From Selaginella moellendorffii (Eukaryota; Streptophyta; Lycopodiopsida; Selaginellales; Selaginellaceae): a DNA stretch of 64,000 nucleotides. Made by a program: the position numbers and the translations under genes. The stretch is taken from assembly GCF_000143415.4 (NCBI RefSeq), contig NW_003314296.1, positions 1,024,930 through 1,088,929 of the forward strand. Reading direction: 5' to 3'. The notes beneath the pieces are model-generated. The model worked only from the letters and a program-made list of their open reading frames with translations, ran no database searches and was not told the origin of the DNA. Positions 11,749 to 21,217 of the stretch are shown in pieces (the first letter of the stretch is position 1; every line of letters begins with the position of its first letter).

Positions 11749-13201
11749 ATGGTGATGAGATTCGTGTTCTTGCTGCTCCTGGCACTGGGATTCGCCAGCG
11801 CCAAGGACTCGTCGGATCTCGTGCTTCCCCACCCCAGGAAGGTCGTGAAAGAGAAGGGCGGGAGGATTTTGGGCTGGGATCGCGACGCCACAGCGTTCGA
11901 AGAGATCGGCGTCAAGAGCGAGATCATCCATTTGAAGCCAAATGGTTTGGTGCTGCCAATGTATGTGGATGCCGATAGCTTGTGCTACGTCTTGGAAGGG
12001 AGGGCTACTGCTGGAATCGTTCGCCCTTCTGGAGAAGCCACAAACACGAGGTACTTTGATCGAATGATCTTCTCATGCTCTTTAGATTCATGTTCTCTAT
12101 CAAGTTCTTCTTCAGATTCGTGTTCTTCTTTAGATTCGAATTCTTCTCATGCTCTTTAGATTTTCTCTATTAAGTTCTTGTTTTTAGATTGTTTTCTCAA
12201 AGCCTTGAAATCTTTTCCAGATATGTGAGAGTTGGAGATGTTGTAGCTCTTCCCGCTGGATGGATGGTTTGGCTATGGAACACTGGTGGATTGGGCATGA
12301 AGATGTTTTGCGTGAACAAGCCAGTCCTCCAGGAAGATTGTAAGTCGTGCAAGACTTACTTTCTTGCCGGATCCGAGGAAAGCAAGAAGGGCTCTTTCCT
12401 CCACGGATTCAGCGACGAGGTTCTCAAGAGGACGTTCCAAGTTGATATGAAAGAAGCTCGCAGCATCGTTGAAGCGCAGAAGAGCTCCGTGTTTGCGGAC
12501 GCAAAGGCAAGCTTTTTCTTCTTCCTCTTTCGAAAGATGGTCACTGGATTTTGTTTCCCCGCGTAGGAATTCGACAACGAAGTTAGCAGTGATCAATCTG
12601 ACAATGGAGAGATGCGAGGTGATCTTTCTTTCAACATGGAGATTGCTCACCCGGATGTGATCGAGTCCGGTGGCCGTATGACGCTCCTGGACGATACCAA
12701 GATGAGGATCCTGGAACACTTGAGCTTTGGAGCGGTTCGCGTCAAGCTCAATCCCTCCAGCATGTTTGCTCCACAGTGGCTTCTCGGCTCTGGACAAATC
12801 GTCTACGTGACCAAAGGAAAAGGCCGAGTCGAGGTTGCAACGCAAGAAGGCCAAGCAGCTATCGAGCAGACGGTTGATGCTGGCGACGTTTTCGTTGTTC
12901 CACCATATCATCCTCACGCTGTTGTAAGTCTTTCTAGACGATCTTCGATTGTTTGAGCTCTGGCTGTTTGTCTCAGGTGAATACTGGGAGCTCCCCAATG
13001 GAATGGATTTGCATCCACTTCACGTCGAGCTTCTACCCGAGTTTTCTGTCCGGATCGAGGTCTGTCTACGCGTCCATCCCTCTGGAAGTTCTCAGTGCGT
13101 CTCTCAACACCTCCGACGATGTCGCTGACATGGTTCGCAGCGCTCACGCAAGCGAGAAGATGTTTTTCACGCTCGACCGTGGTTTCTTCAGTATCGTGTA
13201 A
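11749..13201 (+). CDS. Secreted bicupin (vicilin/11S-globulin-like) protein
   Basis: Four exons: 11,749-12,050, 12,221-12,506, 12,567-12,923 and 12,977-13,201. They join in frame to 389 codons plus TAA. The chosen Met is followed by a hydrophobic signal peptide (VFLLLLALGFASA). An in-frame ATG at 11,695 would bury that signal, so I prefer 11,749. Cupin 1 spans about residues 40-140 (LKPNGLVLPMYVDADSLCYVLEG, then VGDVVALPAGWMVWLWNTG). Cupin 2 lies near 230-340 (VKLNPSSMFAPQWL...IVYVTKGKGRVEV...VDAGDVFVVPPYHPHAV). This two-cupin layout is that of seed-storage globulins and related secreted germin-like proteins; the metal-binding His set of enzymatic germins is not obvious. Intron 2 (12,507-12,566) has a GC donor (AAG|GCAAGC). 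AATAAA follows at about 13,216. Storage, stress or wall function cannot be decided from sequence. Confidence 0.85.
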
Positions 13202-13288
13202 GAAGTGTTCCTGTAAATAAAGAGGAAAGATCATCGAGCTCAAGAGCACGAGCAGAGTAACAGGAGAGGGAAATAAAAGAAGAGAGCT

Positions 13289-14267
13289 TTAATCGCTTTC
13301 TTTACGTACGTACTGACCGAATCCCTTGGACCCAGCCCGAGTATTTATCTGCTCGGCAGATTTCTTCTTGCTCGACTTTGATTCTCTCTTCTCCCGTGCC
13401 TCGGCTTGTTTTCTCAAATCTTCGTTCTTCCTGTTCTCTAGAAAATCCGTCACAGCCAAGTAGAGAACCTGCAAGAAAAAGAGTTAGAAGATCGATCACA
13501 GCTGTCAAAAGAGAACGAAGAGATAATCAAAAAGTACTGCCGAAAGGCAATGAAAAGAAAAACTGCGGAAGATTGGTAACGAAGCTAAGAGCACGCAAGC
13601 ATAGCAAACGTTTAATCCACTCTATCCTCCAACTCAAAGATCAAAACTTATGGTCACCGAAAAGCAAAACAAAAATGATAGCAAGAACGAAAAAAGACTT
13701 GCATTTCTATGCGGAACAATGGGAACTATGCCAAGAGCACGCAAGCTAATGAGCTCCAACGAAAAACACTCAAATCCATTCGTCCTCCAACACGAAAATT
13801 AAAATCGATGACCGTAGAATCCACCAGAAATGATAGAAAGAACTTACACTTATATGAGAGCGATGCAAGAGAGGGAGAGTGTGGCTTACCCCGACCGTGA
13901 GAACAACAAGACCCAGCGCGGCAGCTCCAAACAAAACGGTCAAAATGTTATCCGAGAGCGTCGCCTCTGGAGGGGGAGGAGGAGGAAGAACAGCCCCACC
14001 GAGCTTATCCTCCTCTGCCGCGAATGCCTCGCCAGGAGCCAACGCTTCTTCGATCAAGATCGCCTCCACGGCGGCCGGAAGCCCGCTCTTCCCAGCCCAT
14101 AACCTAAAATCCTGGAAGGCATTCCCATCGGAAGGAAAATCTCCCAATCCCGCCCGGCAGCAGCATCGAGACCTGGAATTTCTCCTGGAGATTAGCACCT
14201 TGCGCAGCTCCCGCGCTCCATCCGTGTGGAGGATTGGCCGCGGCGACGAGATCACGCTGTTCCACAT
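13289..14267 (-). CDS. Small single-helix protein, probably plastid-targeted
   Basis: Two minus-strand exons, 14,267-13,890 and 13,468-13,289, are separated by a GTAAGC...TTGCAG intron of 421 bp. They give 185 residues. The N-terminus is rich in Ser and Arg and poor in acidic residues (ISRRNSRSRCC), as in chloroplast transit peptides. A proline run precedes one transmembrane helix created across the splice (ILTVLFGAAALGLVVLTVG joined to VLYLAVTDF). A charged C-terminal tail follows (NRKNEDLRKQAEAREKRESK). I know no named family. An in-frame Met exists at 14,333, but the Met at 14,267 gives the more transit-like N-terminus and leaves 123 bp to the divergent NUP54 start. Confidence 0.7.
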
Positions 14268-14390
14268 TGCCTCTCTCACGGAAACTAGGGCTAGTTCCAA
14301 GAGATGCTGGTGAATATTCTTCCCGCCATTCACAAGGCATATTCTGTGAAATATTCTCCAAGGCGAGGGTTCACGCTAGGGTTTATAGGC
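14268..14390. promoter_or_regulatory. Compact divergent intergenic region
   Basis: Only 123 bp separate the start of the minus-strand one-helix protein gene from the NUP54 start, so both promoters and 5' leaders must share or overlap this DNA and neighbouring coding sequence. Bidirectional use is inferred from the geometry; no specific element was identified. Confidence 0.5.
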
Positions 14391-16375
14391 ATGTCGTTCT
14401 TTGGGACGCCGTCGACGCCCGCGGCTCCCTCCACGGCCCTCGGATCTGGCGCTGGATTGTTCACGCCGCAGACTCCAGCTTCCACCGGGTAAGATCGCTC
14501 GATCTTTCTCTCTTTTCGGGGAAGGATTTCCTAGGATTTCCGGCATTTCTTGCAGCTCGATGTTTGGAGGGGGTAGTCTTTTCGGATCGAGCCCGGCATT
14601 CGGCGGCGCGTCGAGTGGTGGACTGTTTGGAAGCTCCACACCGGCTTTTGGATCCTCAACCCCGGTGTTTGGCTCAACCCCGACCCAGACGCCGACGGCT
14701 CCAGCCTTTGGAGCTTCGACGCCGGCGTTTGGTAGCAGCACTCCAGTTTTTGGAAGCCCGGCATTTGGAGGCTCGACTCCAGTTTTTGGTAGCACGACTC
14801 CATCCACTCCAGCGTTTGGTTTGAGCAGCACACCAGCATTTGGAAGCACGTCCTTGTTCGGCATGCCAAGTATGTATTTTTCCTTCTTCTGTTTGTTCAC
14901 AGTTTGGACTCTCCAGGCTCTTCGTCACTATTTGGACAAACTCAAAGCAGTTCCCTGTTCGGCCAAGCACAGCCTTCTTCGTCCATGTTTGGAACTCCAG
15001 CTCCGCAGTTTGGCCAAACTCCTGGCTTTGGCCAGCCTCCACAGCAGCCGATGTTCCCAGGCCAATTGACGACACAGATGGCTCCTGTTGCACCTTTGGC
15101 AGTACCGCTTCCGGAGAGGGAAATCCAGGCAAGGATTAAACTCGGTTTGGCTACCTTCTTACTCTGTCTAGTGTTTGCTGGTTCTATACAGGCGATTTGT
15201 GACGCCTATAGGGAGGACCCTGCTAATTCTTGTTACGCATTCAAGGTAAGAGAAGTGTATTATGCTGTGAGACTCACCACCATTTTGTATGCAGCATCTT
15301 TTGCTTAGTGTCACGGAGCCTTCTCAGCGATTCAAACCTCCAGGCGTTTCTGATGTAAAGATGAATCATGATTTAGAGTATATGTGTAACTTTTTGCTTC
15401 TCTTTTTTCCTAGATCATGTGGGCCGAAGTGATGAGCAAGCTTGAGACGATGGGAACCGAAGATAGGGAGCGGCTATACCCAGAGCTGCTGTTGGGATTC
15501 AAAGACCTTTCGAAGCGACTTCAGGTGACGTTTCCCTTGAGTTGAAATTTCTGTTACAATCGTTTTTAGGCTGACATGTGTCGGGAGGCAGCTGCAAGAC
15601 GAGGCAATCTCTTCAGATACGAACAGGCTGCAGGCTACTGAAAGCAACGTGAAGCTGGTGAGCTTTGGATGCCACTGTGCCTTGTATCTTAGCTCTCCCG
15701 TTTTTTCGCAGCTGCAAAGACACTTCCAGGTCGTCACATTACCTTGGCTCCAACGGTTAAGACTCAAGGAGCAGCAGCTGCAACGGAAGCTGTTAAAGGT
15801 CTGTTTATTTTTTCAAGGAGCGTGGTGGTTTTCTAGCTTGTTTTCTTTTTCCAGCTTACGAGGATAATCGAAATGCTTGAAGCGAAGGGCTTACGGATGC
15901 CTTTGACAAGGTCCGAAACACTTCTGGGAGAAAAGTTACGAACTCTGGCACGACAAGTAAGTCTTTCTTTGATACGACATAGGAACTTAAGAGTGCCTTT
16001 TACCTTCTCAGCTCCAGCCAACGACAGAGCTTCCAAGGAAAGTTGACTCGGTCTTGTCGATTTCACGCCTGCGCGCAGGCGTAGGAAATGCATCGTTTCT
16101 ACCAGGCCAACTCGACGAGCAAAGCTTGACTGACATTCAAGAGGTGCAGTCTTTTGTTTCCAATGGTAGCTCTCCATTCTTATCGGGGCGTGTTTGTATT
16201 CCAGGTTCTACGCAAGCAAACTGAAGCTATATCACGTCTCGCTGGTGTGCTCAAGAGAGACATGAGAGACATCGAGATTATAACCGAGGACGAAGGTCGG
16301 TTAATGGGCATCGACTTAAGCAGAGCCAAGGCCCGAGCGGCCATGGACTTTGCTTCCTCCAATAGGTATTTTTGA
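14391..16375 (+). CDS. NUP54: Nucleoporin NUP54 homologue
   Basis: Eleven exons: 14,391-14,488; 14,556-14,869; 14,917-15,128; 15,192-15,245; 15,295-15,354; 15,414-15,524; 15,592-15,657; 15,712-15,798; 15,855-15,956; 16,012-16,143; 16,205-16,375. They join to 468 residues. Residues 1 to about 190 are FG-repeat sequence (repeated FGSSTPxFGS, SLFG, FGQ), the disordered meshwork of the pore's central channel. The C-terminal half is helical and coiled-coil-forming (RHFQVVTLPWLQRLRLKEQ, EQSLTDIQE, LRKQTEAISRLAGVLKRDMRD), the region that assembles with NUP62 and NUP58 in the central channel complex. The intron after exon 3 has a GC donor (CAG|GCAAGG): using the nearby GT would shift frame into a stop. 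A decayed copy of exon 11 lies at 19,790-19,954. The start at exon 1 is the first Met before FG sequence. Confidence 0.9.
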
Positions 16376-16485
16376 GAGCTTGTACCGTAATTCCAGAATC
16401 CCGAGCCCGGGTTTTTTGTAGATCAATCTTATCTTTTGCTCTTTGTGTTAACTAAATGAAAATCTAACAAATGGATGACGTATAA

Positions 16486-16558
16486 GCGCTTGTAGCTCAG
16501 TGGATAGAGCGTCTGTTTCCGGAGCAGAAAGTCACAGGTTCGAACCCTGTCCAGCGCG
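16486..16558 (+). tRNA. tRNA-Arg(CCG)
   Basis: 73 nt, cloverleaf with D-arm TAGCTCAGTGGATAGAGC, anticodon loop TTCCGGA (anticodon CCG) and T-arm ACAGG-TTCGAAC-CCTGT. A-box and B-box are intact. The acceptor stem GCGCTTG/CCAGCGC has one T-C mismatch at pair 6-67. The 5' half is repeated in a truncated copy at 20,059-20,099. Confidence 0.85.
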
Positions 16559-16565
16559 CTCGCTC

Positions 16566-16615
16566 ATATTAACTCAGCTTGGTCAGAGCGTGGTGCTAAT
16601 AACGCCAAATGGGCC
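16566..16615 (+). pseudogene. tRNA-Ile(AAT) remnant
   Basis: TTAACTCAGCTTGGTCAGAG, then CGTGGTGCTAATAACGCCAA, matches the D-arm and anticodon arm of the intact tRNA-Ile at 20,171. The T-arm (GGTCGCAGGTTCGAAACCTG) is missing, with the following ATGGGCCCAA joined directly. The loss removes the B-box, so the gene is dead. Confidence 0.75.
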
Positions 16616-16800
16616 CAAATATTTTTCTCGCAATTCAACCCTAAAGTTAACTGTTGTATGGTAAACATTAGCACCAAACGTTTTTTATTTATTAGTTACA
16701 AGAAAAATAAAATAAAATTGATCAGGTAATACTTATTAATGTATCACTATATTAAGGTAGTTAACAAGCCTTTCAAGAAAAAGGGAGAGAAATAGCTATT
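16616..16800. other. AT-rich spacer of the duplicated cassette
   Basis: No gene. The segment ends with a motif (CAAGCCTTT...AAGGGAGAGAAATAGCTATTAA) also found at about 20,438-20,475, which marks it as part of the duplicated unit. Confidence 0.6.
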
Positions 16801-16806
16801 AATGTA

Positions 16807-17544
16807 TCACACTTTAATCTCACTATATTTCACAATTTCACAATCGCTGGTCGACTTAGCAGACCTTTCTGCGTGGAACCACTGGATCTTCCGCCCCTCG
16901 AGTTGGCGCCCTCTCCTGGCGAGCCCGTCCGCTACATTATTCTCATATACCTTGTCGTGAGCCTTGACTTTGCACAGCCGGATCTCCATCCCGCTCTTTG
17001 CAGCCGCACCAACGATGCACTGCAGGAGCGGCTTGAGCTGGATACAGTCGGGGTGCTCAGGCCGGCACTGCGCAAACTGCAACAGCTTCAGCGACTGCAA
17101 ACTGTCCGTGTAGATATTCAGCTTGTTGGACTGCCAGTAACCTCGAGCCTTGTACAGCTGCACCGCCGCAATGGAGTCGTGTATCGCAAGAAGCTCCATG
17201 TTGAGCGAAGACACGATGAGGCTGTCGACGATAGGGTTCCCGTTTTTGCACCAGCCGTTCTCCTGCGGGACTTGCACTGCCATGCCCGTCCCTTTGTGGG
17301 ACTCCTCTGCCGACGGGAAGTAGACGCCGTACCCTGCCGAGAGCGGCTCTTTATCGAAGGATCCATCAGTGAATACATTCCAAGGAGAAGATGCTTTTAT
17401 TTCATCAAGTCCTCGCTCACGAGTACAAATGGTAATGGCCCATTTCTGCCATGGCTTTCCTAATCTGACTCCTACACCACCACACACCTTCTTGTTTGCG
17501 ATGCACGCTTCATCCTCGCCAGCTTTGCGCTTGAGAGACATCAT
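16807..17544 (-). CDS. RNase H1-domain protein, copy 1
   Basis: 245-residue minus-strand protein starting MMSLKRKAGEDE, with a basic cluster (KRK) that could act as a nuclear signal. The RNase H fold is clear: FTDGS (first catalytic Asp), NMELLAIHDSI (Glu), IYTDSLQSLKLL (second Asp) and VKAHDKVYENNVADGLAR (His and final Asp). All four D-E-D-D positions are present, so RNA-DNA hybrid cleavage is plausible. The size and stand-alone domain resemble plant RNase H-like proteins and the RNase H tails of LINE elements; no reverse transcriptase is attached. The frame stays open upstream to a Met at 17,859, but I prefer 17,544, which both copies share. A near-identical copy lies 3,673 bp to the right. 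Confidence 0.7.
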   Translation of the reverse strand: MMSLKRKAGEDEACIANKKVCGGVGVRLGKPWQKWAITICTRERGLDEIKASSPWNVFTDGSFDKEPLSAGYGVYFPSAEESHKGTGMAVQVPQENGWCKNGNPIVDSLIVSSLNMELLAIHDSIAAVQLYKARGYWQSNKLNIYTDSLQSLKLLQFAQCRPEHPDCIQLKPLLQCIVGAAAKSGMEIRLCKVKAHDKVYENNVADGLARRGRQLEGRKIQWFHAERSAKSTSDCEIVKYSEIKV

Positions 17545-17787
17545 CTTGTGTACCCTAAGTTTTGGGGCCCCAATTTCCAAATGTATAGGTGGCTTTGGTC
17601 GTACAAAAACGTTTCGTACTAGGTAGATGCGAACTCGCCACCCTGGAGACAGATGAAATAAAGCAAAAAAATCAAGAGGAAGTGGCCGGATGGCAGCCGT
17701 CCGATTCCTTGCACTTGTCCAGCCAAAGATGGATTGATCGATTAGCAAACTATGACAGCAACAACAATGAAAAAGTGAAAATGGCAT

Positions 17788-18185
17788 TTTCTTCACTAGA
17801 TGAAAGCCTTCCACTGTAATGTCCCCTTTCGCAGCCTCTCGGGAACAGCCTGAGACCACTGTGTGAGATTGAGGAGCGGACCCGTGAAAGCCATCTTGTT
17901 AAAAAATGATCTATAGATGAGAGAGATTGCTCACCTGTTTGATCTAGCAGCAGCAATCTAGCTCCCGCTAATTCACTGGGCGAATCCCTGGGCACCTCGA
18001 GAATCGCAATGGCATTGTAGACGCTCATCATCGGGGTCACAACCGTGGGAGCAGCCGCAGTGGCCTCCAAATCCCATTGCTCCACCGAGAAATCTCTCTC
18101 CCTCTTGGACGAGGACGCGGCATCTGGGCGCTACTATCGCAATACAAGTGGATTAGACCTAACGAGAAGATATAACTCGGCATCC
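17788..18185 (-). pseudogene. Methyltransferase pseudogene (cassette copy A)
   Basis: The minus strand matches the intact methyltransferase gene at 21,434-22,865 but keeps only exon 1 (about 18,185-17,945) and the last exon (about 17,897-17,790). The six central exons are deleted at the junction CATCTTGTT|AAAAAATGATC, which removes the whole cofactor-binding core. Exon 1 carries two further small deletions. Confidence 0.8.
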
Positions 18186-18424
18186 AAAAAAATATGCCTC
18201 GACTCAAGTTTGATGACTACCCAAGCTTGAAGATTGTGTTAAGCCAATGGTATTTAAGCTAGAGTGGAGAGTTTTCATCACCATCACGTGTTATTACGCC
18301 AAGTTGCTTGTCTTGTTTAATCACTGATTCGTGCAAAACCGTGACACATCACACTGGGGCATCCAGGAACATGTCTCGACCAATTCCAACCAATGGATAG
18401 TCACTTAAAGTTTAAGGCCTCGTC
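18186..18424. other. Spacer of cassette copy A
   Basis: No gene. At about 18,386-18,420 it retains AATTCCAACCAATGGATAG and GTTTAAGGCCT, which flank tRNA-Ile in copy B (22,879-22,928). Here the tRNA itself has been deleted. Confidence 0.6.
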
Positions 18425-18658
18425 TTGTTTTGCTTCAAGATGTTGGCCGGGCTGCGCGTTTGCCTCGCCTTTTTGTTTACTGAGAGTTTCGAGTGTGAGG
18501 AGCTACCTGACGAGTGCGTCTGCTTGGCATGGATCCCCATTCCAGACCTTGTCTACTGCAAGGTTGTATGCAAGCACTGGAAGTAGGATGCCACTCACTG
18601 GAGAAGCTTGCTGCAGTTGCATGAGTCGTGGTCTGTAGACAATAGTGAGGATCAAAGT
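18425..18658 (+). pseudogene. Truncated F-box gene (cassette copy A)
   Basis: Matches the first 230 bp of the intact F-box gene at 23,035 (ATGTTGGCCGGGCTGCGCGT onward). Several substitutions and small deletions occur, including a stop inside the F-box (CACTGGAAGTAGGATGCC). The match ends at about 18,655, where copia sequence begins. Only the F-box region is represented. Confidence 0.85.
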
Positions 18659-18659
18659 G

Positions 18660-19705
18660 CACCGTGATAGCAGACAGAACAGGAAGTCCTAATGTCTATC
18701 AAACCGAAGCCACTCACCAAACCAAATCTGTTGCATAGGAGCTCAAACTGGTGTGGCCCCAATGGCTTGGTGAGAAGGTCAGCTAGCATGTCCTGTGTCC
18801 CAAGATGTTGGACTGCCAGGGTGCCACCTTCAACCAACTCATGCACATAGTGAAAATGGACTTAATGTGCTTTGAGTGAGCATGGTGGACAGGGTTCTTG
18901 GACATGGCAATGCTGCTTTGGTTGTCACACCAAGAAGTAGTGGAGCCAGCTTGTGCACATCCCAACTCAGCAAGTAACCCCTGGGCTCAGACCATGTCCC
19001 TACTACCAATAGTGAGTGTGATGTACTCCACGTCTGCACTAAAAAGTGCCACCACAAATTGTCGCCTGGAGGCCCATGCGATGGCACCTCCTAAGAAAGA
19101 AAGAAAAATGCCAGAAATCAAGCGATGGCCTTTGTTGATGGCAAAGCTAGCATCCATGTAGCATGTGAATAATGCATCACCCCCAGAATAAACAATGCTG
19201 CAGTCTATAGTGCCTTAGAGGTCAGCTTGCCAATGTATGGTGGTTGGCAATGTGTTATATTGACTCGAGGCAATAGTCACATATGTGATGTCAGGGCAAG
19301 TCATCAGGGCCAAATATGTGAAGCAACCAATGAGATGCCGATAGGGAGTCCTAGTGGGTAGAGGCTCACTGGACTACTCAATTGTGAGGTCGATAGCACC
19401 AACAATCATTGGGGTCTTGATAGGGTGGCAATCACGTATACCAAACCAATCTAACAAAACTTTGACCTTACATCATTAGCTAAGCATGTAGCCACTAGAC
19501 TTAGGATTGTGTGTGATCTCAAAGTCAAGAAAGTAAGAGTCTTGGCCAAGGTCCTTCATTTGGAATTGCTAGCTAAGAGCAGCTTTTAGAGCAGCAATGG
19601 CATTGGTGTCATCACCCATGATGAGCAAATCATCAATGTAGAGGGCCACAATAAGCATGCTCTTAACATGACCATTTACATACACATTGTGATTAGTATG
19701 GTAGC
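18660..19705 (-). mobile_element. Ty1/copia pol fragment (RT and RNase H)
   Basis: Minus-strand pieces, in order, give the reverse transcriptase active-site block (LYIDDLLIMGDDTNAI, then QFQMKDLGQDSYFLDFEITHN; about 19,665-19,490). RNase H blocks follow (WCDNQSSIAMSKNPVHHAHSKHIK near 18,930-18,860 and VQHLGTQDMLADLLTKPLG near 18,815-18,755). Stops and frameshifts are frequent. No LTRs flank it. It sits exactly between the broken end of cassette copy A and the start of copy B. Confidence 0.85.
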
Positions 19706-19712
19706 AACAAAA

Positions 19713-19990
19713 GCTCTAAGCTTGACTGACATTTAAGAGGTGCAGCCTTTTGTTAGCTCTCCATTCTTATCGGGGCATGTTTGTATTCCAGATTCTATGC
19801 AAGCAAACTGAAGCTATATCATGTCTCGCTCGTGTGCTCAAGGAGAGACATCGAGATTATAGCTGAGGACAAAGGTCGCTTAATGGGCATTGACTTAAGC
19901 GGAGCCAAGGCCCCAGCAGCCATGGACTTTGCTTCCTCCAATAGGTATTTTTGAGAGCTACTGTAATTTCTGGATCCCGAGCCCGGGTAT
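19713..19990 (+). pseudogene. NUP54 last-exon duplicate
   Basis: Repeats NUP54 from the end of exon 10 through intron 10 and exon 11, and its 3' flank (16,120-16,480). It keeps GCAAACTGAAGCTATATCA, the same stop and the 3' flank, with substitutions and a small deletion (CATGAGAGACATCGAG lacks part of the repeat). This fragment marks the left edge of cassette copy B. Confidence 0.85.
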
Positions 19991-20058
19991 TTTTGTAACG
20001 ATATCTTTCGCTCTTCGTGTTAACTAAATGAAAATCTAACAAATAAATGACGTGTAAA

Positions 20059-20099
20059 GCGATTGTAGCTCAGTGGATAGAGCGTCTGTTTCCGGAGCA
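20059..20099 (+). pseudogene. Truncated tRNA-Arg(CCG)
   Basis: GCGATTGTAGCTCAGTGGAT through the anticodon loop (TTCCGGAGCA) matches tRNA-Arg at 16,486. The sequence then breaks off into CGCTGTCC, losing the anticodon-stem 3' strand, T-arm and acceptor 3' strand. Confidence 0.8.
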
Positions 20100-20170
20100 C
20101 GCTGTCCATCAATACTTTGTGCTCTTAAATTCTAAATCTGATTCCATTCCAATCATCATTGATTGTTTAA

Positions 20171-20244
20171 GGCCTATTAGCTCAGCTGGTCAGAGCGTGG
20201 TGCTAATAACGCCAAGGTCGCAGGTTCGAAACCTGCATGGGCCA
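20171..20244 (+). tRNA. tRNA-Ile(AAT)
   Basis: 74 nt with anticodon loop CTAATAA (anticodon AAT), D-arm TAGCTCAGCTGGTCAGAGC and T-arm GCAGG-TTCGAAA-CCTGC. Acceptor GGCCTAT/ATGGGCC has one T-G wobble. Matches the standard plant tRNA-Ile(AAT) plan. Confidence 0.85.
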
Positions 20245-20479
20245 ACTATTTTTCTTGCAATTTAAAGTTAACTATTGTTTGGTAACCTTTTCACAAAAAA
20301 AGGGAAAGAAATAGTTATTAATTTATAAAACAAAAACTTTGTTATTTATTAACATTTACCTCCTCCTAACACTGCGGGCCAAATATTTTTCTCGCAATTT
20401 AAAATTAACTGTTATTTTATAAACATTGGTAGTTCACAAGCCTTTTCAAGAAGAAGGGAGAGAAATAGCTATTAATGTA
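20245..20479. other. AT-rich spacer of cassette copy B
   Basis: No gene. The motif GGGCCAAATATTTTTCTCGC at about 20,377 repeats the sequence that follows the broken tRNA-Ile at 16,610, indicating a further small internal duplication. Confidence 0.5.
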
Positions 20480-21217
20480 TCACACTTTAATCTCACTATA
20501 TTTCACAATTTCACAATCGCTAGTCGACTTAGCAGACCTTTCTGCGTGGAACCACTGGATCTTCCGCCCCTCGAGCTGGCGCCCTCTCCTGGCGAGCCCG
20601 TCCGCTACATTATTCTCATATACCTTGTCGTGCGCCTTGACTTTGCACAGCCGGATCTCCATCCCGCTCTTTGATGCCGCACCAACGATGCACTGCAGGA
20701 GCGGCTTGAGCTGGATACAGTCGGGGTGCTCAGGCCGGCACTGCGCAAACTGCAACAGCTTCAGCGACTGCAAACTGTCCGTGTAGATATTCAGCTTGTT
20801 GGACTGCCAGTAACCTCGAGCCTTGTACAGCTGCACTGCCGCAATGGAGTCGTGTATCGCAAGAAGCTCCATGTTGAGCGAAGACACGATGAGGCTGTCG
20901 ACGATAGGGTTCCCGTTTTTGCACCAGCCGTTCTCCTGCGGGACTTGCACCGCCATGCCCGTCCCTTTGTGGGACTCCTCTGCCGACGGGAAGTAGACGC
21001 CGTACCCTGCCGAGAGCGACTCTTTATCGAAGGATCCATCAGTGAATACATTCCAAGGAGAAGATGCTTTTATTTCATCAAGTCCTCGCTCACGAGTACA
21101 GATGGTAATGGCCCATTTCTGCCATGGCTTTCCTAATCTGACTCCTACACCACCACACACCTTCTTGTTCGCGATGCACGCTTCATCCTCGCCAGCTTTG
21201 CGCTTGAGAGACATCAT
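20480..21217 (-). CDS. RNase H1-domain protein, copy 2
   Basis: 245-residue twin of the gene at 16,807-17,544, with the same start (MMSLKRK), the same length and all four catalytic acidic residues (FTDGS, NMELLA, YTDSLQS, ENNVADGLAR). Only a handful of amino-acid differences are visible (for example KESLSAG for KEPLSAG and GAASKSG for GAAAKSG). Both copies staying open suggests either a very recent duplication or selection on both. The upstream region differs more, including a deletion around position 21,330, so the shared Met at 21,217 is the most reliable start. Confidence 0.7.
   Translation of the reverse strand: MMSLKRKAGEDEACIANKKVCGGVGVRLGKPWQKWAITICTRERGLDEIKASSPWNVFTDGSFDKESLSAGYGVYFPSAEESHKGTGMAVQVPQENGWCKNGNPIVDSLIVSSLNMELLAIHDSIAAVQLYKARGYWQSNKLNIYTDSLQSLKLLQFAQCRPEHPDCIQLKPLLQCIVGAASKSGMEIRLCKVKAHDKVYENNVADGLARRGRQLEGRKIQWFHAERSAKSTSDCEIVKYSEIKV

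Noticed and set aside
13378-14102. Plus-strand frames over the two-exon one-helix gene
   Set aside because: The minus strand has matching splice sites, a transmembrane helix across the junction and a better N-terminus; the plus frames have none of these.
16873-17463. 196-codon plus-strand frame opposite RNase H copy 1 (and 20,726-21,136 opposite copy 2)
   Set aside because: Antisense to a well-supported RNase H domain; its peptide has no domain and merely mirrors that gene's codon use.
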